From the NCBI GenBank assembly GCA_030522415.1, contig CM060113.1, forward strand, positions 9,468,565 to 9,532,564: DNA of 64,000 bases. The letters are read 5' to 3'. Position 1 is the first letter of the stretch. Each line of letters starts with the position of its first letter. The stretch is from Channallabes apus (taxonomy: Eukaryota > Chordata > Actinopteri > Siluriformes > Clariidae). The notes below the pieces were generated by a model. The model did not search any database and was not told where the DNA came from. It saw only the letters and a list, made by a program, of their open reading frames with translations. Made by a program: the position numbers and the translations under genes. Below, piece after piece: positions 38,154 to 46,212 of the stretch.

Positions 38154-41001
38154 GATATCTTGCTATTTAAGTCATTTGGACATTTACTGGTGAAGCAGGA
38201 GGCTTTTTGATGTTTGTATTGCAAGAATCTAAATCAACAACTGCTACTTTAAAGCAGGACAAACTTTACATGTTTTAATTGAAAAACAAACTACCTATTC
38301 TATATATACACACCCACACATTAGATACATGTCAATTAAAAAAAAAACCACACAATTATGACCACACATTCACTCCCAGTCATTCTGTCTTTACCTACTA
38401 AATTCCTGGGAACCCTTATAACATCTTCCGAAAACTCCAGGTAGCTCCTGGCTTTGCGCACGGCATCCTGGTCCTGCAAAACACACCCATTTATCTGTCA
38501 GAATATCCTGCTCGGTATTCCAGAGTAAACATGACTACATGAAAACGCCGCGTACCTCTCCATAGATATGAAAGGTGCACGTCTCCTCGTCTAGATCGAT
38601 GTTGGTGACTCCGGGGACTTTGCGGGCCTGTTGGATGTTGGCGCCGTGTGTGCCGATGGCCAAACCCATCAGGTCGTCGCGCACCACAAACTGCTCGTGG
38701 AACCTTGACGCTAACTGACGAGAGCTCTGCAGAAAACGGAGGACATGACCATGAATCCAAAAACAACTAGTTTTTTTTTTCCGCCCTGCTTCTCCTCTAA
38801 AAGTCTCTGGGAACCTTGCTTGGTTATATGGAAAAAAGTGCCAGTAGATATTTATATAAATCTGTCCGTCTTTGCTATTTGATCATGATTGGATCTTCCA
38901 GTGGAATTATTACCTAAAAAACTAAAAAAGGTTTAACTACCATAAAGTTGACATGGTGAGCTCGATTTGAAACCTGAGGAAAATCTGTGCTTGACAAGAC
39001 CTGAGAAAAATAGTCCACAAGAGTGGACATACAGGAGCTTGTATTGAGGAGTGCTCTCAAATTTCCTGGTCTGCATTTCTCATCAATGAGTGCCACAACA
39101 AAATATTAATGCTAGAAGTGCCAACAATTCAGAAAAAGACCTTTTATTTACTCTGACTTCAGTTAGAAGTAAAACTTGTCATATTTTCAAGTGAGTTTAG
39201 ATTCGTTATTCAAGATTTTAATAAAATTATTGCATCTTTGGAAATAATTCTGGAAGCGACTGTACAAAGAGATGTACGCACACCGGCCAGTTTATTAGGT
39301 ACACCTGTTCAACTGCTCTTTATTCAACAAGCTAAATCACATGGCAGCAACACGATGCATTTGGTCATGGTCAAGACAATCCACTGAATTACAAACCAAC
39401 CATCAGAAAGGGGAAGAAAGTGAATTAAGTGGATCAAAAATCATCTGGCTCCTTGAACATGACAGTGAGTTCAGTGAACTCAAACGGCGTCAAGATCTCG
39501 ATCCACCTTTGGAAGGTGGTGGAATGGCATATTCACATCATAGATATGCAGCCGACAAATCTGCAGCGACTACGTGATGCTGTCATGTCATGGACCAAAA
39601 TCTCTAAGGAATGTTACCGGCACCCTATTGAATAGATATCATGAAAAATAAAGGCAATTCTGAAGGCAAAAGGGGATCGAAACTACTAAGTACTAGCTAA
39701 GTGTACCTAATAGAGTGGCCGGTGAAGGTATGTTTGCACACTGGAAGTTTTTTCCACCTTCACGAATTTTAAGAATGATACTTTTTTTTTTTTTTTTTTT
39801 TTTAAATCATACTGTAAATATAATGACATCTGAATTTTATCCCATTTCAATTAGAAGAGGGGTGAAAACTTTTGCATTCGAGTGCATCCTGGTCAATTAA
39901 GCGAAACCTGAACTTTATTATATTTCCATAATACACATACACTCTCAAATCTTTTATTTGCTCTAATTCTGTGTTGCGGTGTGGAAGCCTGTCCTCGCTC
40001 GAGTTTAACAGGGGTGTGGTTAAGCCCGGGTCTGGAATGCAACAGCTGTGCATCCACACAACGTTCGAGATATTGAAACCCTTTAACTCTTGTTAAATAT
40101 AGACCCTGAAGTGCCACACAGCAGATTTGCAGGCCACAGTCCCATCATTACGTTACCGGCCTCGGCTCCCAAGCCGCAGGAACAGATTTAGCAGTTAGAT
40201 TCTATTGCGCTGCTGTCGATCAGGGTCAGAGGGGGCAGAGTAAAGGAGTGCGCCTCAGTAACGATCGGAACGCAGGATGACATCGGTTGTACAGTCGGCC
40301 GTACCTCCAGCTGCCTGCTGGCTTCTTCGTTTCTTAGAATGAGTGCCATTTTGGTGCGCAGGCTCCTGAAGTGCATGTCCGTCAACATGGTCGCCCGTTT
40401 AGTAGTCACCTCGTTGACTGACTGGAATGTGCCAAAAGTGCATTAAGGAAAAAAGAAGAAGAAAAAGGATGAGATATAATAGAGGAAAAGGACTAAATGC
40501 TGAATCGAGAGATATTTGACTCACCAGAATGACTAGCTGCTTTTTATCTGAGTCATATGTGACGTTGAAGGCTCCCACGGCTTTTTTGAAATCTTTGTGA
40601 GCCGAGTCTTTTGCACAGCTGTGGACGTTTGGTGGGGGGAAAAGAAATTAAAATTATACATAGATAGATAGAGATATATACATATATATATCTCTCTATC
40701 TCTCAATACAACTATAAATATACAAAACCATAATAAAAAAAAAAAGCTGATCATTTAGTAATTTAGAAATTTTCATAGCTGCCTATAAAGGCAATTTTAA
40801 CAATTTAATAAATCAAAGTATCATTAAGGACAAATTTTATTTATAATTAAGGACCCAGGTAGGAGTGGAGAGAGCGTTTTCCAAGGCAGAAACACGAGCA
40901 GAAGAATGGAAGTTATCATGATCCATGCCTGGCCGCTATTTTTCTCAGCCAACTTTAAAATGATAAACTTTCCACGTGAATAAAAATAATCCTTCTGTAC
41001 T

Positions 41002-41061
<60 letters not shown>

Positions 41062-43844
41062 GACACATACATTTCAGTTTGCAATTACGTTTGTACATTG
41101 TATCATATATTTTTATACATGTCTACTTTAATTACATTTTACTGTAATTTTTGTAAATCTGTAAATTTGTTCCATCACAAATTTTACTTCAAATTTGTAT
41201 TTTTAATAATTAAGTAAAACCTGTGTAAATGTAACTGAGCACATACATCTGTCGCAGGTCTTCTGGGACGTCCAGTCTGATTTTGAGGAAGGGGTTCTTC
41301 GCCGTGGCTTTGTTTGGGTTGATGTGCCGCAGCCGCTCTAACGTGACGATCTCGTTCAGCGTGGCGTCGCAGGCGGCGTACTCAATGACGTAAAACTGGA
41401 GGAAAACGGAGCTGGCGGTTAACACCGTGACGAGCTTAATATAACAGAAACGTGAAAATACCTGCTTGCTTCCTGTGATGTCGAACTTATCAACTCAAGA
41501 CCTGCCTGATGAACTGAAATTCCAAAGCATCTAGGAACGAACGCCTTGCTCACCTCGCCTTTTACCATGCGCACTTTGGCTTGCCACCACCCACATGGCT
41601 CCTTGTCGTTAGCCCTGGAGTACACCTTTAAACCCAACCAGGAGAGATTAAGGGATCAAAGCAATGCAAACAGTTTCTTAATATGATTGGCAGATATTTG
41701 ATAGCGCTTACCTCGACCTCATCACTCTCTGTGATCTCTTTCTGCACCCCAGGAGGAGGAGGAAACCGCACATCATGGAAAGGGATCTGTCGCTCTGGCT
41801 GCCAGCTGCAATATTGAATAACAAGGGGGGAAAAAATAATCAGTTTCTGCATTAGAAATCCTGGAAATAAACAGACACTGGCCTATATGGGCATTCATGC
41901 ACACAAATGCAGATTTGAGTAAATGCCATGAACCATGAACATGAACTCAGGGCATGAAGGTTGGCCTATTACTCAGAGTAAGCAAATAAAAGCATTATTA
42001 TTATTATTATTATTATTATTACTACTACTACAACACATAATGCAGCTATTGTACATAACTCTTAAGTGTGAAAGCTTAAAAGGTGTCATATTTGTTGTGG
42101 GAGTGGCAAAGGCGTTGGCACCGTCGTCGTCATTATGTGACGATACTCACTTGTTTTCAAACGTCACAGTGACTGTATTCTCTTGCACGTCCTTGACCAA
42201 AGCCTGCGAAATAAAACCATCGATTATCAGATATACATACATTTTCCCATAACAAGACAAACACTACATTCCTTTTGCAAATGTTTAACAACCTACGTGC
42301 AGAACATAACTGTTTCTCAAAATCACAATGGCATTCAGTTTCTAGGCTGTTACAAAATCCTAGGCTGATACCAGATCAGATTCTTAGATTTGTCTCGAGA
42401 TCATTTTATCACCTCCTTGATCTGTTTGTACACGTCCCTTTCAGTAGTGCAGCTTAGTAAGACATACCAGCAACGTCCATAATCGTGGGACACGAATCAC
42501 ACGCCGATATCTTACAAACCCAGGTCTCGAAAGATAACTTTAAAGGCAGATATTCCTATACACGTCCTATAAAAATGAATAGCGCACATTTGACACATCG
42601 TACAGATAAGCCTGTGTGTGTGTGTGTGTGTGTGTGTGCACAGGCATGTAATGGATCGTATGCATCTGTCATAGGTCATCTTTGATACTGCAAATATACA
42701 GCGTATTTATATACAGGATTTATGGATGCTTAGAATATATATATTTTTTTTTTAAATAAACACAATGTAGATAAAAACAGTACTTTCTGTTGCCAGGGAG
42801 CTATATGGTTATATTAAGTGAATAATACATATTAAAACCCTTAAAAACTCAAGTAGCACACATACGTTCCCAGCAACACAGCATAGGACCAAAAAAAATA
42901 AAAAATAAAAAAATACTCAAACTGTCTTTGCGTTTTTAGATACGTCAGATAGAATGAAAGTTATCATTACTTTTATTAGGCAGATTTTTTTTTTTACACC
43001 AGTAAAACTGGAATATGGAAATGATGTCAGAAACATGAGTATATTATTATAATTTTTTGGTCATAGAAGCAGCAGAAAATCATAAAAACATGTGATCATG
43101 TGTATCTGTGCTATTTCTTTGCCTCTATGAGCCATTTTCCTTTCTTTCACGCTATACTGCACAATTCTGTGTCCAATGTATGTCTACTAAAATAAACAAC
43201 AACAACAACAACAACAAAAAACAGCCAAACAAATAATGGTTGAATGCTCTGTGTTTTATGGTAGTAATTACAGATAAAGAGAAAAGTATGGGGGTTTAGC
43301 AATGTGTTATATGAGGCTGTAAATGCAGATATGAAGTTCTGCTCAAGTTCACACACACAAACATGATGCTAGACAGAAAGAGCAAAACACACGGTGTAGC
43401 GCTGCGTGTGTACAGATCGTACAGAGGGGTGTAAAGCTGTAATCCAGCTGGAGGCCAACGTGCTGCTAACAGCCTGATCAGCACTGCGGATTCATAAGAT
43501 CAGGTTTAATTAGCAACCAATGGAGCTTCATGCTAACTCTAAGGATGAATATGAGAGCGCAAGGCCTGTGTGTGTGTGTGTGGGGGGGGGGAGCTGCTAA
43601 GAAGGGCGGCAGCTCAATCCAAAGCCTTAAACATGGACATCCAGGCCTAGCGATCCCGTACAGGCCCGTGCACCGAGTACTGGTGGTGCAAGAACTGTGC
43701 AGAATGAACACGGATAGACAGACAGACCGATAGATAGATAAACACGGATGTGTGTGTGTGTGTGAGAGCTACGTAGGACAGAGGGGAACCCACCTTGTAG
43801 AAAGCACCGCTCGCACCCCTCACTTCCACTGCCAGCTCCTCCAT
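26962..43844 (-). CDS. fmr1: fmr1: FMRP translational regulator 1 (whole gene, 15 coding exons)
   Basis: FMRP is a polysome-associated RNA-binding protein that represses translation of target mRNAs, best known in neurons and dendrites. The exons listed below join to 1728 nt, or 575 residues plus TAA, with GT-AG borders and consistent phases. Visible domains are Tudor/Agenet repeats (about residues 1-125), KH1 with GxxG as GTHG (235-238), KH2 with GKSG (298-301), an export-type helix with [10 protein letters not shown] (about 370-379), an acidic/Ser cluster [18 protein letters not shown], an RGG box (about 469-490) and a basic tail ending VVMNGVS. Ile304 and Gly266, sites of known human missense mutations, are conserved at the same numbers. 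It is FMR1 rather than FXR1/FXR2 because of [12 protein letters not shown], the SDWSLAPT segment and the [13 protein letters not shown]-terminus. Human full-length FMRP is 632 aa; most of the difference is the lack of counterparts of human exons 11-12. Introns carry many transposons. Confidence 0.96.
27236..27334 (+). repeat. TA/CA microsatellite abutting the Tc1 element
   Basis: An A run is followed by about 33 TA dinucleotides, then CA repeats up to the transposon TA target site. It lies about 110 bp inside the last fmr1 intron from the terminal exon. Confidence 0.9.
27339..28920 (+). mobile_element. Tc1-like transposon, near full length, in the last fmr1 intron
   Basis: The element is 1582 bp. 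It starts CAAACCGGATTCC and ends with the inverse GGAATCCGGTTTG, flanked by TA on both sides. Terminal inverted repeats extend about 200 bp with a few mismatches and contain an inner repeat of AAAAAAGTTGGGAC. It sits opposite to fmr1 transcription, directly beside a TA/CA microsatellite. Confidence 0.92.
27690..28700 (+). CDS. Tc1-like transposase, open frame but second catalytic Asp lost
   Basis: This is a cut-and-paste DNA transposase of the Tc1 family (DDE). The likely start is the ATG of MGRGSPIP (336 aa). An upstream in-frame ATG at 27636 would give 354 aa. Paired-like helix-turn-helix repeats lie at the N-terminus ([20 protein letters not shown], with TVHNIIRRF). The catalytic core shows LWSDESRFE (first D) and [12 protein letters not shown] (E). 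The expected QQDN block with the middle Asp is out of frame: between about 28345 and 28445 the frame reads [20 protein letters not shown], while the +2 frame reads [12 protein letters not shown]. Two indels compensate each other, helped by a short duplication of a catcaatcacaac unit. The product is therefore predicted to be catalytically dead. Confidence 0.85.
   Translation: MGRGSPIPTMLHRKIVEQYQKGVTQRKIAKTLQLSSSTVHNIIRRFRESGTISVRKGQGRKTILDARDLRALKRHCTTNRNATVKETTEWAQEYFQKPSSVNTIHRAIRRCQLKLYSAKKKPFLSKIHKHRRFHWARDHLKWSVAKWKTVLWSDESRFEVLVGNVGRHVIRTKEDKDNPSYQRSVQKPASLMVWGCMSVCGMGSLHVWKGTINAEKYIQVLEQHLVISFREDPAFFNKIITSITTIASITTSWLRRRRIRVLKWPVCSPDLSPIENIWRIIKRKVRQRRPKTIEQLEACIRQEWESIPISKLEKLVSSVPRRLLSVVRRRGDATQW
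28932..29700 (-). mobile_element. second Tc1-like element, degenerate, next to the first
   Basis: The left end gggttgggcattgaaactga is mirrored imperfectly by tttcagtgccacttaaatgcc at the right. On the minus strand it keeps transposase pieces: KQAYHP and [10 protein letters not shown] (region 29220-29300) and the C-terminus [19 protein letters not shown] (28985-29041). Stops and frameshifts break it. It belongs to a different Tc1 subfamily from its left neighbour, from which it is separated by about 10 bp. Confidence 0.75.
29841..30430. mobile_element. non-autonomous TIR element (MITE), about 590 bp
   Basis: The left end atggcgcttttccacagcat, followed by agtacggcacgac, is the inverse of the right end gtcgtgccgtac...atgcagtggaaaagaggcat. 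The TIRs are about 45 bp. No clear target duplication could be read. Ends of this kind occur in fish hAT-like MITEs; the superfamily is inferred. Confidence 0.65.
30507..30671 (+). pseudogene. BED zinc-finger fragment of a hAT-type transposase
   Basis: A 54-codon frame starts [19 protein letters not shown] and continues [20 protein letters not shown], then MKHLKADG before a stop. It shows the CxxC pair (CSEC) and first His (KHL) of a BED finger, but the second metal-binding His is replaced. BED fingers open hAT transposases and the domesticated ZBED genes. No catalytic part follows, so I read it as a truncated remnant lying just after the MITE. Confidence 0.55.
31340..31985 (+). mobile_element. 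Tc1-like remnant with internal deletion
   Basis: Both flanks carry inverse copies of one block: atggtatactgaagtataat with caaaggcttttattgaca on the left, and tgacaataaaagcctctgtc with cttcagtataccat on the right. Between them the plus strand keeps [20 protein letters not shown], the segment around the first catalytic Asp, interrupted by a poly-A run at about 31608. The rest of the transposase is missing. Confidence 0.7.
31986..32658. other. last fmr1 intron, left part: nothing recognised
   Basis: AT-rich intronic sequence between a Tc1 remnant and coding exon 14. It contains a GAAGAA/A-rich run at 32203-32231. No gene or clear repeat was seen. Confidence 0.5.
32659..32747 (-). CDS. fmr1: fmr1 coding exon 14
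   Basis: This exon is 89 nt. It encodes [19 protein letters not shown] and [10 protein letters not shown], corresponding to the human SRTDNRPRNPREAK region. The internal RDS RDS repeat arises from a 12-bp tandem duplication in the DNA. The acceptor is atcag and the donor gtaacc. Confidence 0.92.
33899..34093 (-). CDS. fmr1: fmr1 coding exon 13 (acidic cluster and RGG box)
   Basis: This exon is 195 nt. It encodes [20 protein letters not shown], then [16 protein letters not shown] and an RGG-type tract [15 protein letters not shown]. Its last exonic base is A (AAAA|gtaatt) rather than the usual G, so the split codon reads AGT (Ser) where human has Gly. The start of the RGG tract is very G-rich in mRNA sense. 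Confidence 0.93.
34766..34961 (-). CDS. fmr1: fmr1 coding exon 12 (nuclear export region)
   Basis: This exon is 196 nt, as in human exon 14. It encodes [19 protein letters not shown], the export-signal helix, then a Gly/Pro/Arg-rich stretch ending [15 protein letters not shown] poly-A run lies on the plus strand just upstream of its acceptor, giving a long T tract before gatcag in the mRNA sense. Confidence 0.95.
34979..35006 (+). repeat. poly-A run beside an fmr1 acceptor
   Basis: An uninterrupted A run on the plus strand gives a long poly-T in mRNA sense immediately upstream of the coding exon 12 acceptor, extending its pyrimidine tract. Confidence 0.85.
35239..35325 (-). CDS. fmr1: fmr1 coding exon 11 (equivalent of human exon 13)
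   Basis: This exon is 87 nt and phase 0. It encodes [20 protein letters not shown] and LDYHLNYLK, the end of KH2. It follows directly after the KH2 exon in phase; no counterpart of human alternative exons 11-12 was recognised in the intervening 2.2-kb intron. Confidence 0.95.
35975..36960 (+). pseudogene. mariner-like transposase corpse in fmr1 intron 10
   Basis: The plus strand shows mariner blocks in order: [18 protein letters not shown] (first catalytic Asp), [28 protein letters not shown] (second Asp), and a C-terminal [17 protein letters not shown] that matches the usual CxDKCIEKxGDYVEK end. Many stops and frameshifts are present. No clean terminal repeats were identified. Confidence 0.75.
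36961..36982 (+). repeat. poly-A run after the mariner remnant
   Basis: An A run of about 22 bases within intron 10. Confidence 0.8.
37556..37668 (-). CDS. fmr1: fmr1 coding exon 10 (KH2)
   Basis: This exon is 113 nt against 110 in human, a one-codon gain near its end (KKSSPLEE). It encodes [20 protein letters not shown] and [18 protein letters not shown]. The KH2 loop is GKSG, where human has GKNG, and Ile304 is retained. The donor is gtcggt, weaker than its neighbours. Confidence 0.96.
38112..38150 (+). repeat. TA microsatellite in fmr1 intron 9
   Basis: Tandem TA repeat preceded by (ACAT)n, in the intron between coding exons 9 and 10. Confidence 0.9.
38395..38473 (-). CDS. fmr1: fmr1 coding exon 9
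   Basis: This exon is 79 nt, as in human. It encodes [20 protein letters not shown] and VPRNLV, and leaves one base of a Gly codon. It links KH1 to KH2. The donor is gtaaag. Confidence 0.96.
38556..38726 (-). CDS. fmr1: fmr1 coding exon 8 (KH1)
   Basis: This exon is 171 nt, as in human. It encodes most of KH1, including [20 protein letters not shown] with the GxxG loop GTHG, and ends in IYGE, where Gly266 is retained. The acceptor is ctgcag and the donor gtacgc. Confidence 0.97.
39281..39724 (+). mobile_element. Tc1-like deletion derivative in fmr1 intron 7
   Basis: The ends caccggccagtttattaggt and acctaatagagtggccggtg are inverted repeats, followed on the left by acacctgttcaactgc. The inside matches the start ([13 protein letters not shown]) and C-terminal part ([20 protein letters not shown]) of a common fish Tc1-like transposase, with the centre deleted and the SPDLNP block degraded. 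Confidence 0.75.
40305..40421 (-). CDS. fmr1: fmr1 coding exon 7
   Basis: This exon is 117 nt, as in human, phase 0 at both ends. It encodes [20 protein letters not shown], then [19 protein letters not shown]. The acceptor is ttccag and the donor gtacgg. Confidence 0.96.
40525..40618 (-). CDS. fmr1: fmr1 coding exon 6
   Basis: This exon is 94 nt, as in human. It encodes [19 protein letters not shown], then [12 protein letters not shown], in the KH0-like region. The codon split with the previous exon reads ATC (Ile) where human has ATG (Met). The donor is gtgagt. Confidence 0.95.
41005..41058 (+). repeat. TA microsatellite in fmr1 intron 5
   Basis: About 27 TA dinucleotides between coding exons 5 and 6. 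Confidence 0.9.
41247..41395 (-). CDS. fmr1: fmr1 coding exon 5
   Basis: This exon is 149 nt, as in human. It encodes [20 protein letters not shown], then [18 protein letters not shown] and [11 protein letters not shown], and ends with AT of a split codon. The donor is gtatgt. Confidence 0.96.
41554..41625 (-). CDS. fmr1: fmr1 coding exon 4
   Basis: This exon is 72 nt, as in human, phase 0 at both ends. It encodes [20 protein letters not shown] then VKGE, the core of Tudor repeat 2 with the conserved WW pair. The donor is gtgagc and the acceptor ttaaag. Confidence 0.96.
41712..41805 (-). CDS. fmr1: fmr1 coding exon 3
   Basis: This exon is 94 nt, as in human. It encodes [19 protein letters not shown] followed by [13 protein letters not shown]. 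The QIPFHDVRF segment is FMR1-type rather than FXR-type. The acceptor is ttgcag and the donor gtaagc. Confidence 0.96.
42151..42203 (-). CDS. fmr1: fmr1 coding exon 2
   Basis: This exon is 53 nt, as in human, flanked by an acceptor ...ttcgcag and a donor gtgagt. It encodes [17 protein letters not shown] and ends with two bases of an Asn codon completed in the next exon. It forms the second half of Tudor repeat 1. Confidence 0.95.
42204..43793 (-). other. fmr1: fmr1 intron 1
   Basis: A 1.6-kb first intron, with donor gtgggt and acceptor ttcgcag. It contains a TG run (42612-42638), (CAA)n (43196-43217) and another TG/G run (43569-43591). No transposon was recognised. Confidence 0.7.
43794..43844 (-). 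CDS. fmr1: fmr1 coding exon 1
   Basis: This exon encodes [17 protein letters not shown], 17 codons, the start of the first Tudor domain. The ATG is chosen because the product aligns with vertebrate FMRP from residue 1 and has G at +4 (gcgtcATGG). The donor is AAG|gtgggt. The 51-nt coding length equals that of human exon 1. Confidence 0.96.
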
Positions 43845-43860
43845 GACGCCGATTAAGGGA

Positions 43861-43895
43861 GCGCGCGCGCACACACACACACTCTCACGCACTCA

Positions 43896-43928
<33 letters not shown>
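43861..43928 (-). repeat. GT/GC dinucleotide repeat in the fmr1 5' leader
   Basis: In mRNA sense this is (GT)n, then GAGTGAGTGCGTGAGA, then (GT)n and (GC)5, ending 16 bases before the ATG. No CGG tract, the human FMR1 leader repeat, is present. Whether all of it is transcribed depends on the start site, which I cannot fix. Confidence 0.8.
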
Positions 43929-43930
<2 letters not shown>

Positions 43931-44051
43931 CTGCGTTTGTCGCACTTCCTTTTGTCTCTGGTCACAGCACAAGCCCTGGGTTAGTGTTATTGTTTACCGT
44001 CGAGGTTTACGCGAAAACGAAAACGAAACATCTAGAAAGCGACTAGCGTTA

Positions 44052-44154
44052 GCATGCGCGCGGCAGCTGCGCGTGAACCCGCTGATGTAAACACACACAC
44101 ACAGGCAGGCAGACCCACTCAGTAGAGGCTCCCCTTTTACCCGAGTCACGTGAC
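44052..44154 (-). promoter_or_regulatory. fmr1 core promoter candidates: NRF-1-like site and E-box
   Basis: A GCATGCGCGCGG stretch (44052-44062) resembles an NRF-1 half site, and GTCACGTGAC (44145-44154) is a perfect palindromic E-box of the USF type. The mammalian FMR1 promoter is known to use USF and NRF-1 sites. The positions, 0.2-0.3 kb before the ATG, fit a TATA-less CpG promoter. Confidence 0.5.
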
Positions 44155-44388
44155 CAGGGTGCACGTCCTTACTTCTGGCTTCCCCGGATAATAATAATAT
44201 AGATAAAAAAAAAAAAACTGAACAGGTTCCGGAAGTGAAACCTAATTCGCCAAGTAGAGTTTAACGAACTGAGTAGATTTTTTTTCTGTACAAACTGTAA
44301 AACGCGTCTTCTTTTCGTTCATGTTTAATTTTCTGGTAATAATGAAATTATAAAATAAATGTTTCGCCTCAAAATTCTACCACAGTGC

Positions 44389-44458
44389 ACTACACTACCC
44401 AGAAGCCCACAGAAGCTCCACCAATCAGAGACTCGACTGTTTCTAAAAGTCCCGCCTC
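44389..44458. promoter_or_regulatory. distal promoter motifs: ZNF143-like, CCAAT, GC box
   Basis: ACTACACTACCCAGAAGCC resembles the ZNF143/SBS motif. It is followed within 50 bp by ACCAATCAGA (a CCAAT box) and CCCGCCTC (a GC-type box). These lie about 0.55 kb upstream of the fmr1 ATG. The orientation of CCAAT would also suit a divergent transcript, but no gene was found to the right. Confidence 0.35.
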
Positions 44459-44462
44459 TTCC

Positions 44463-44805
44463 GATTTGATTAGTCAGAATAAAACATAACGGCACTGATA
44501 TACTTAAGTGTATTTTTTTTTTTTTTTTTTGGACTTTGAAATCTATAGTTCTTTGTCCTATCTTGTTCTAATTAATGTTTTTTTCCCTTTTGTTTTTGTG
44601 TTGTTGCTGCAGTTGTTATTCTTGGGTGTGTTTCACATGTTCTGTATATATTTTGTGTTATCTCAATAAAAAAAAAATTCAAATAAAATACTTAATAGTC
44701 GGGATGGGAGAAAAAAAATCGATTTGTAACAAAACAAAAATACTGAATCTGGATTTATAAAATTGTTATACTTATAGAATCGCAATACGGATCAAATCGC
44801 CACCT
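44463..44805. other. intergenic DNA upstream of fmr1, nothing recognised
   Basis: AT-rich with a T run (44512-44530); no gene seen. Confidence 0.4.
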
Positions 44806-44947
44806 AAGTATCTTGGTAATATCAAATCAGGTGGTGGTGATTCCCATCTGTACTGAATAGCAGTTTAAGTGAAATTGTCTTCTCCAACTCATTAACAGCT
44901 TCATCTGATGAGCTTTCTTCTTTTATGTTATATCCTATTCATACTCC

Positions 44948-45165
44948 ATCTATATTCACACACTGTGGGAAATTTTGAAACACCAATCAGTTTAATCTGC
45001 ATGTCTTTGGACTGCGGGTGGAAATCAGAGCACCTGGAGGAAACTCACCAAGCATGGGGAGAACATGCAAACTACTGTATATGCACACAAACCCAATGCG
45101 GGAATCAAACCCAGGACCTGGAGGTGCAAGGCAAGAGTGCTATCCACTAAGCCACCGTGCCACCA
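44948..45165 (-). mobile_element. SINE, main family, inserted in duplication copy 1
   Basis: The minus strand runs from ggtggcacggtggcttagtg through tttgcatgttctccccatgc to the tg-rich part; the 3' third is missing. The equivalent site in the second duplication copy has no SINE, so the SINE arrived after the duplication. Confidence 0.75.
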
Positions 45166-45313
45166 TATATTCATATAATAGTTATATTTACATGGTGAAT
45201 GAAAACACCATTTCAGTGTTACACATTGTGGTGTGGTTATACTGAATATAAGTACATTTGAAACAACACTCAATTAAGTGGACTGTAACTAACTATGTAT
45301 AAATTATATTGTA

Positions 45314-45900
45314 CAGTGGCACCTCTGCATACGAACACCCCGCCTCACGAATTTATGAACTGAAATCTTGAAAGAAATTTACCTTAGCATACAAAGCATT
45401 TTTGGCATACGAGCAGACGAACCAAAGGCTAAGTTGCGTGTATGTCCGGAAGCCGTTTAAAACTTGTTTGTGTCAGTGGAAAGCCAAGCGAAGCAAGTTT
45501 ACATTTTTGGATGTGCTTTTTTGCGTTTTCTGCTACATTTAGTAAAGACATGGCACCATCGGCCCCAGGAATGTTAGCATAGACGGCAGCAAGAAGAAAA
45601 GGGACCCATTCTCAGTTTCACTCTTTAAGGCAGTTGGAGCCACGAGGAATCATAAATTAAGGTTATATGAATTTTAATGTCTAATTATTCCATAGTTTAT
45701 TTAATTTGCATGTCTTTTCGAAATGTTTTCTTTTTAAATGCAAAATATGAGTATAGTGTTGGAAATTGGTATTATTGATAATAATTTTGGGTGGATGGAA
45801 TAAATTATTTGCATTATTTCCTAAGAGAAAATGCATTTCACAATACAAAATTTTGCCTTCACAACTGAATATATTAAATTCATATGTCGAGGTACGATTG
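45314..45900. mobile_element. Tigger/pogo-like MITE, 587 bp, different subfamily
   Basis: The left end cagtggcacctctgcatacg and the inverse right end catatgtcgaggtacgattg are flanked by TA. The inside has acgaatttatgaactgaa and catacgagcagacgaacc, typical of short derivatives of this group. No transposase was found. Confidence 0.7.
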
Positions 45901-46212
45901 TATTTGTTAATTTAAGTATTTCTGCATTTGAGGTGGTAAAAACTTGCAGGTCCTCAATGATCCTATAGGTATTGTGATAATATTGAATCGGTTAAATTTG
46001 GTTAAATTGGATTCCCTATCTCATTAAGAGCTTCATTTGACAAGCATTCATATTTTAATTCAGAAGTTATATTATATTCATATTATAGTTTTATATACAT
46101 CGTGAACAGAGACAAAGAGTAACATGTTGCAGTGTGGTTCTACTGAATTTCAGTACATTTGACACAATGCTCAGTTGACTGTAACTAACTTATGTGTAAA
46201 TTATATTATACC

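Larger units (their letters stand above)
44806..46212 (+). repeat. local direct duplication, copies at 44806-45313 and 45968-46212
   Basis: The two copies share, in the same order, cattaacagcttcatctga / cattaagagcttcatttga, a ttcatat-ataatagttatat block, gtgtggttatactgaat / gtgtggttctactgaat, agtacatttgaaacaa / agtacatttgacacaa and gactgtaactaact-atgt. The first copy is enlarged by a SINE, and a MITE lies between the copies. Confidence 0.7.

Noticed and set aside
43845..43892. In-frame extension of fmr1 upstream of the ATG
   Set aside because: The frame stays open through the GT/GC repeat, but no ATG exists there (the apparent start is GTG), and the homologous protein begins at MEEL.
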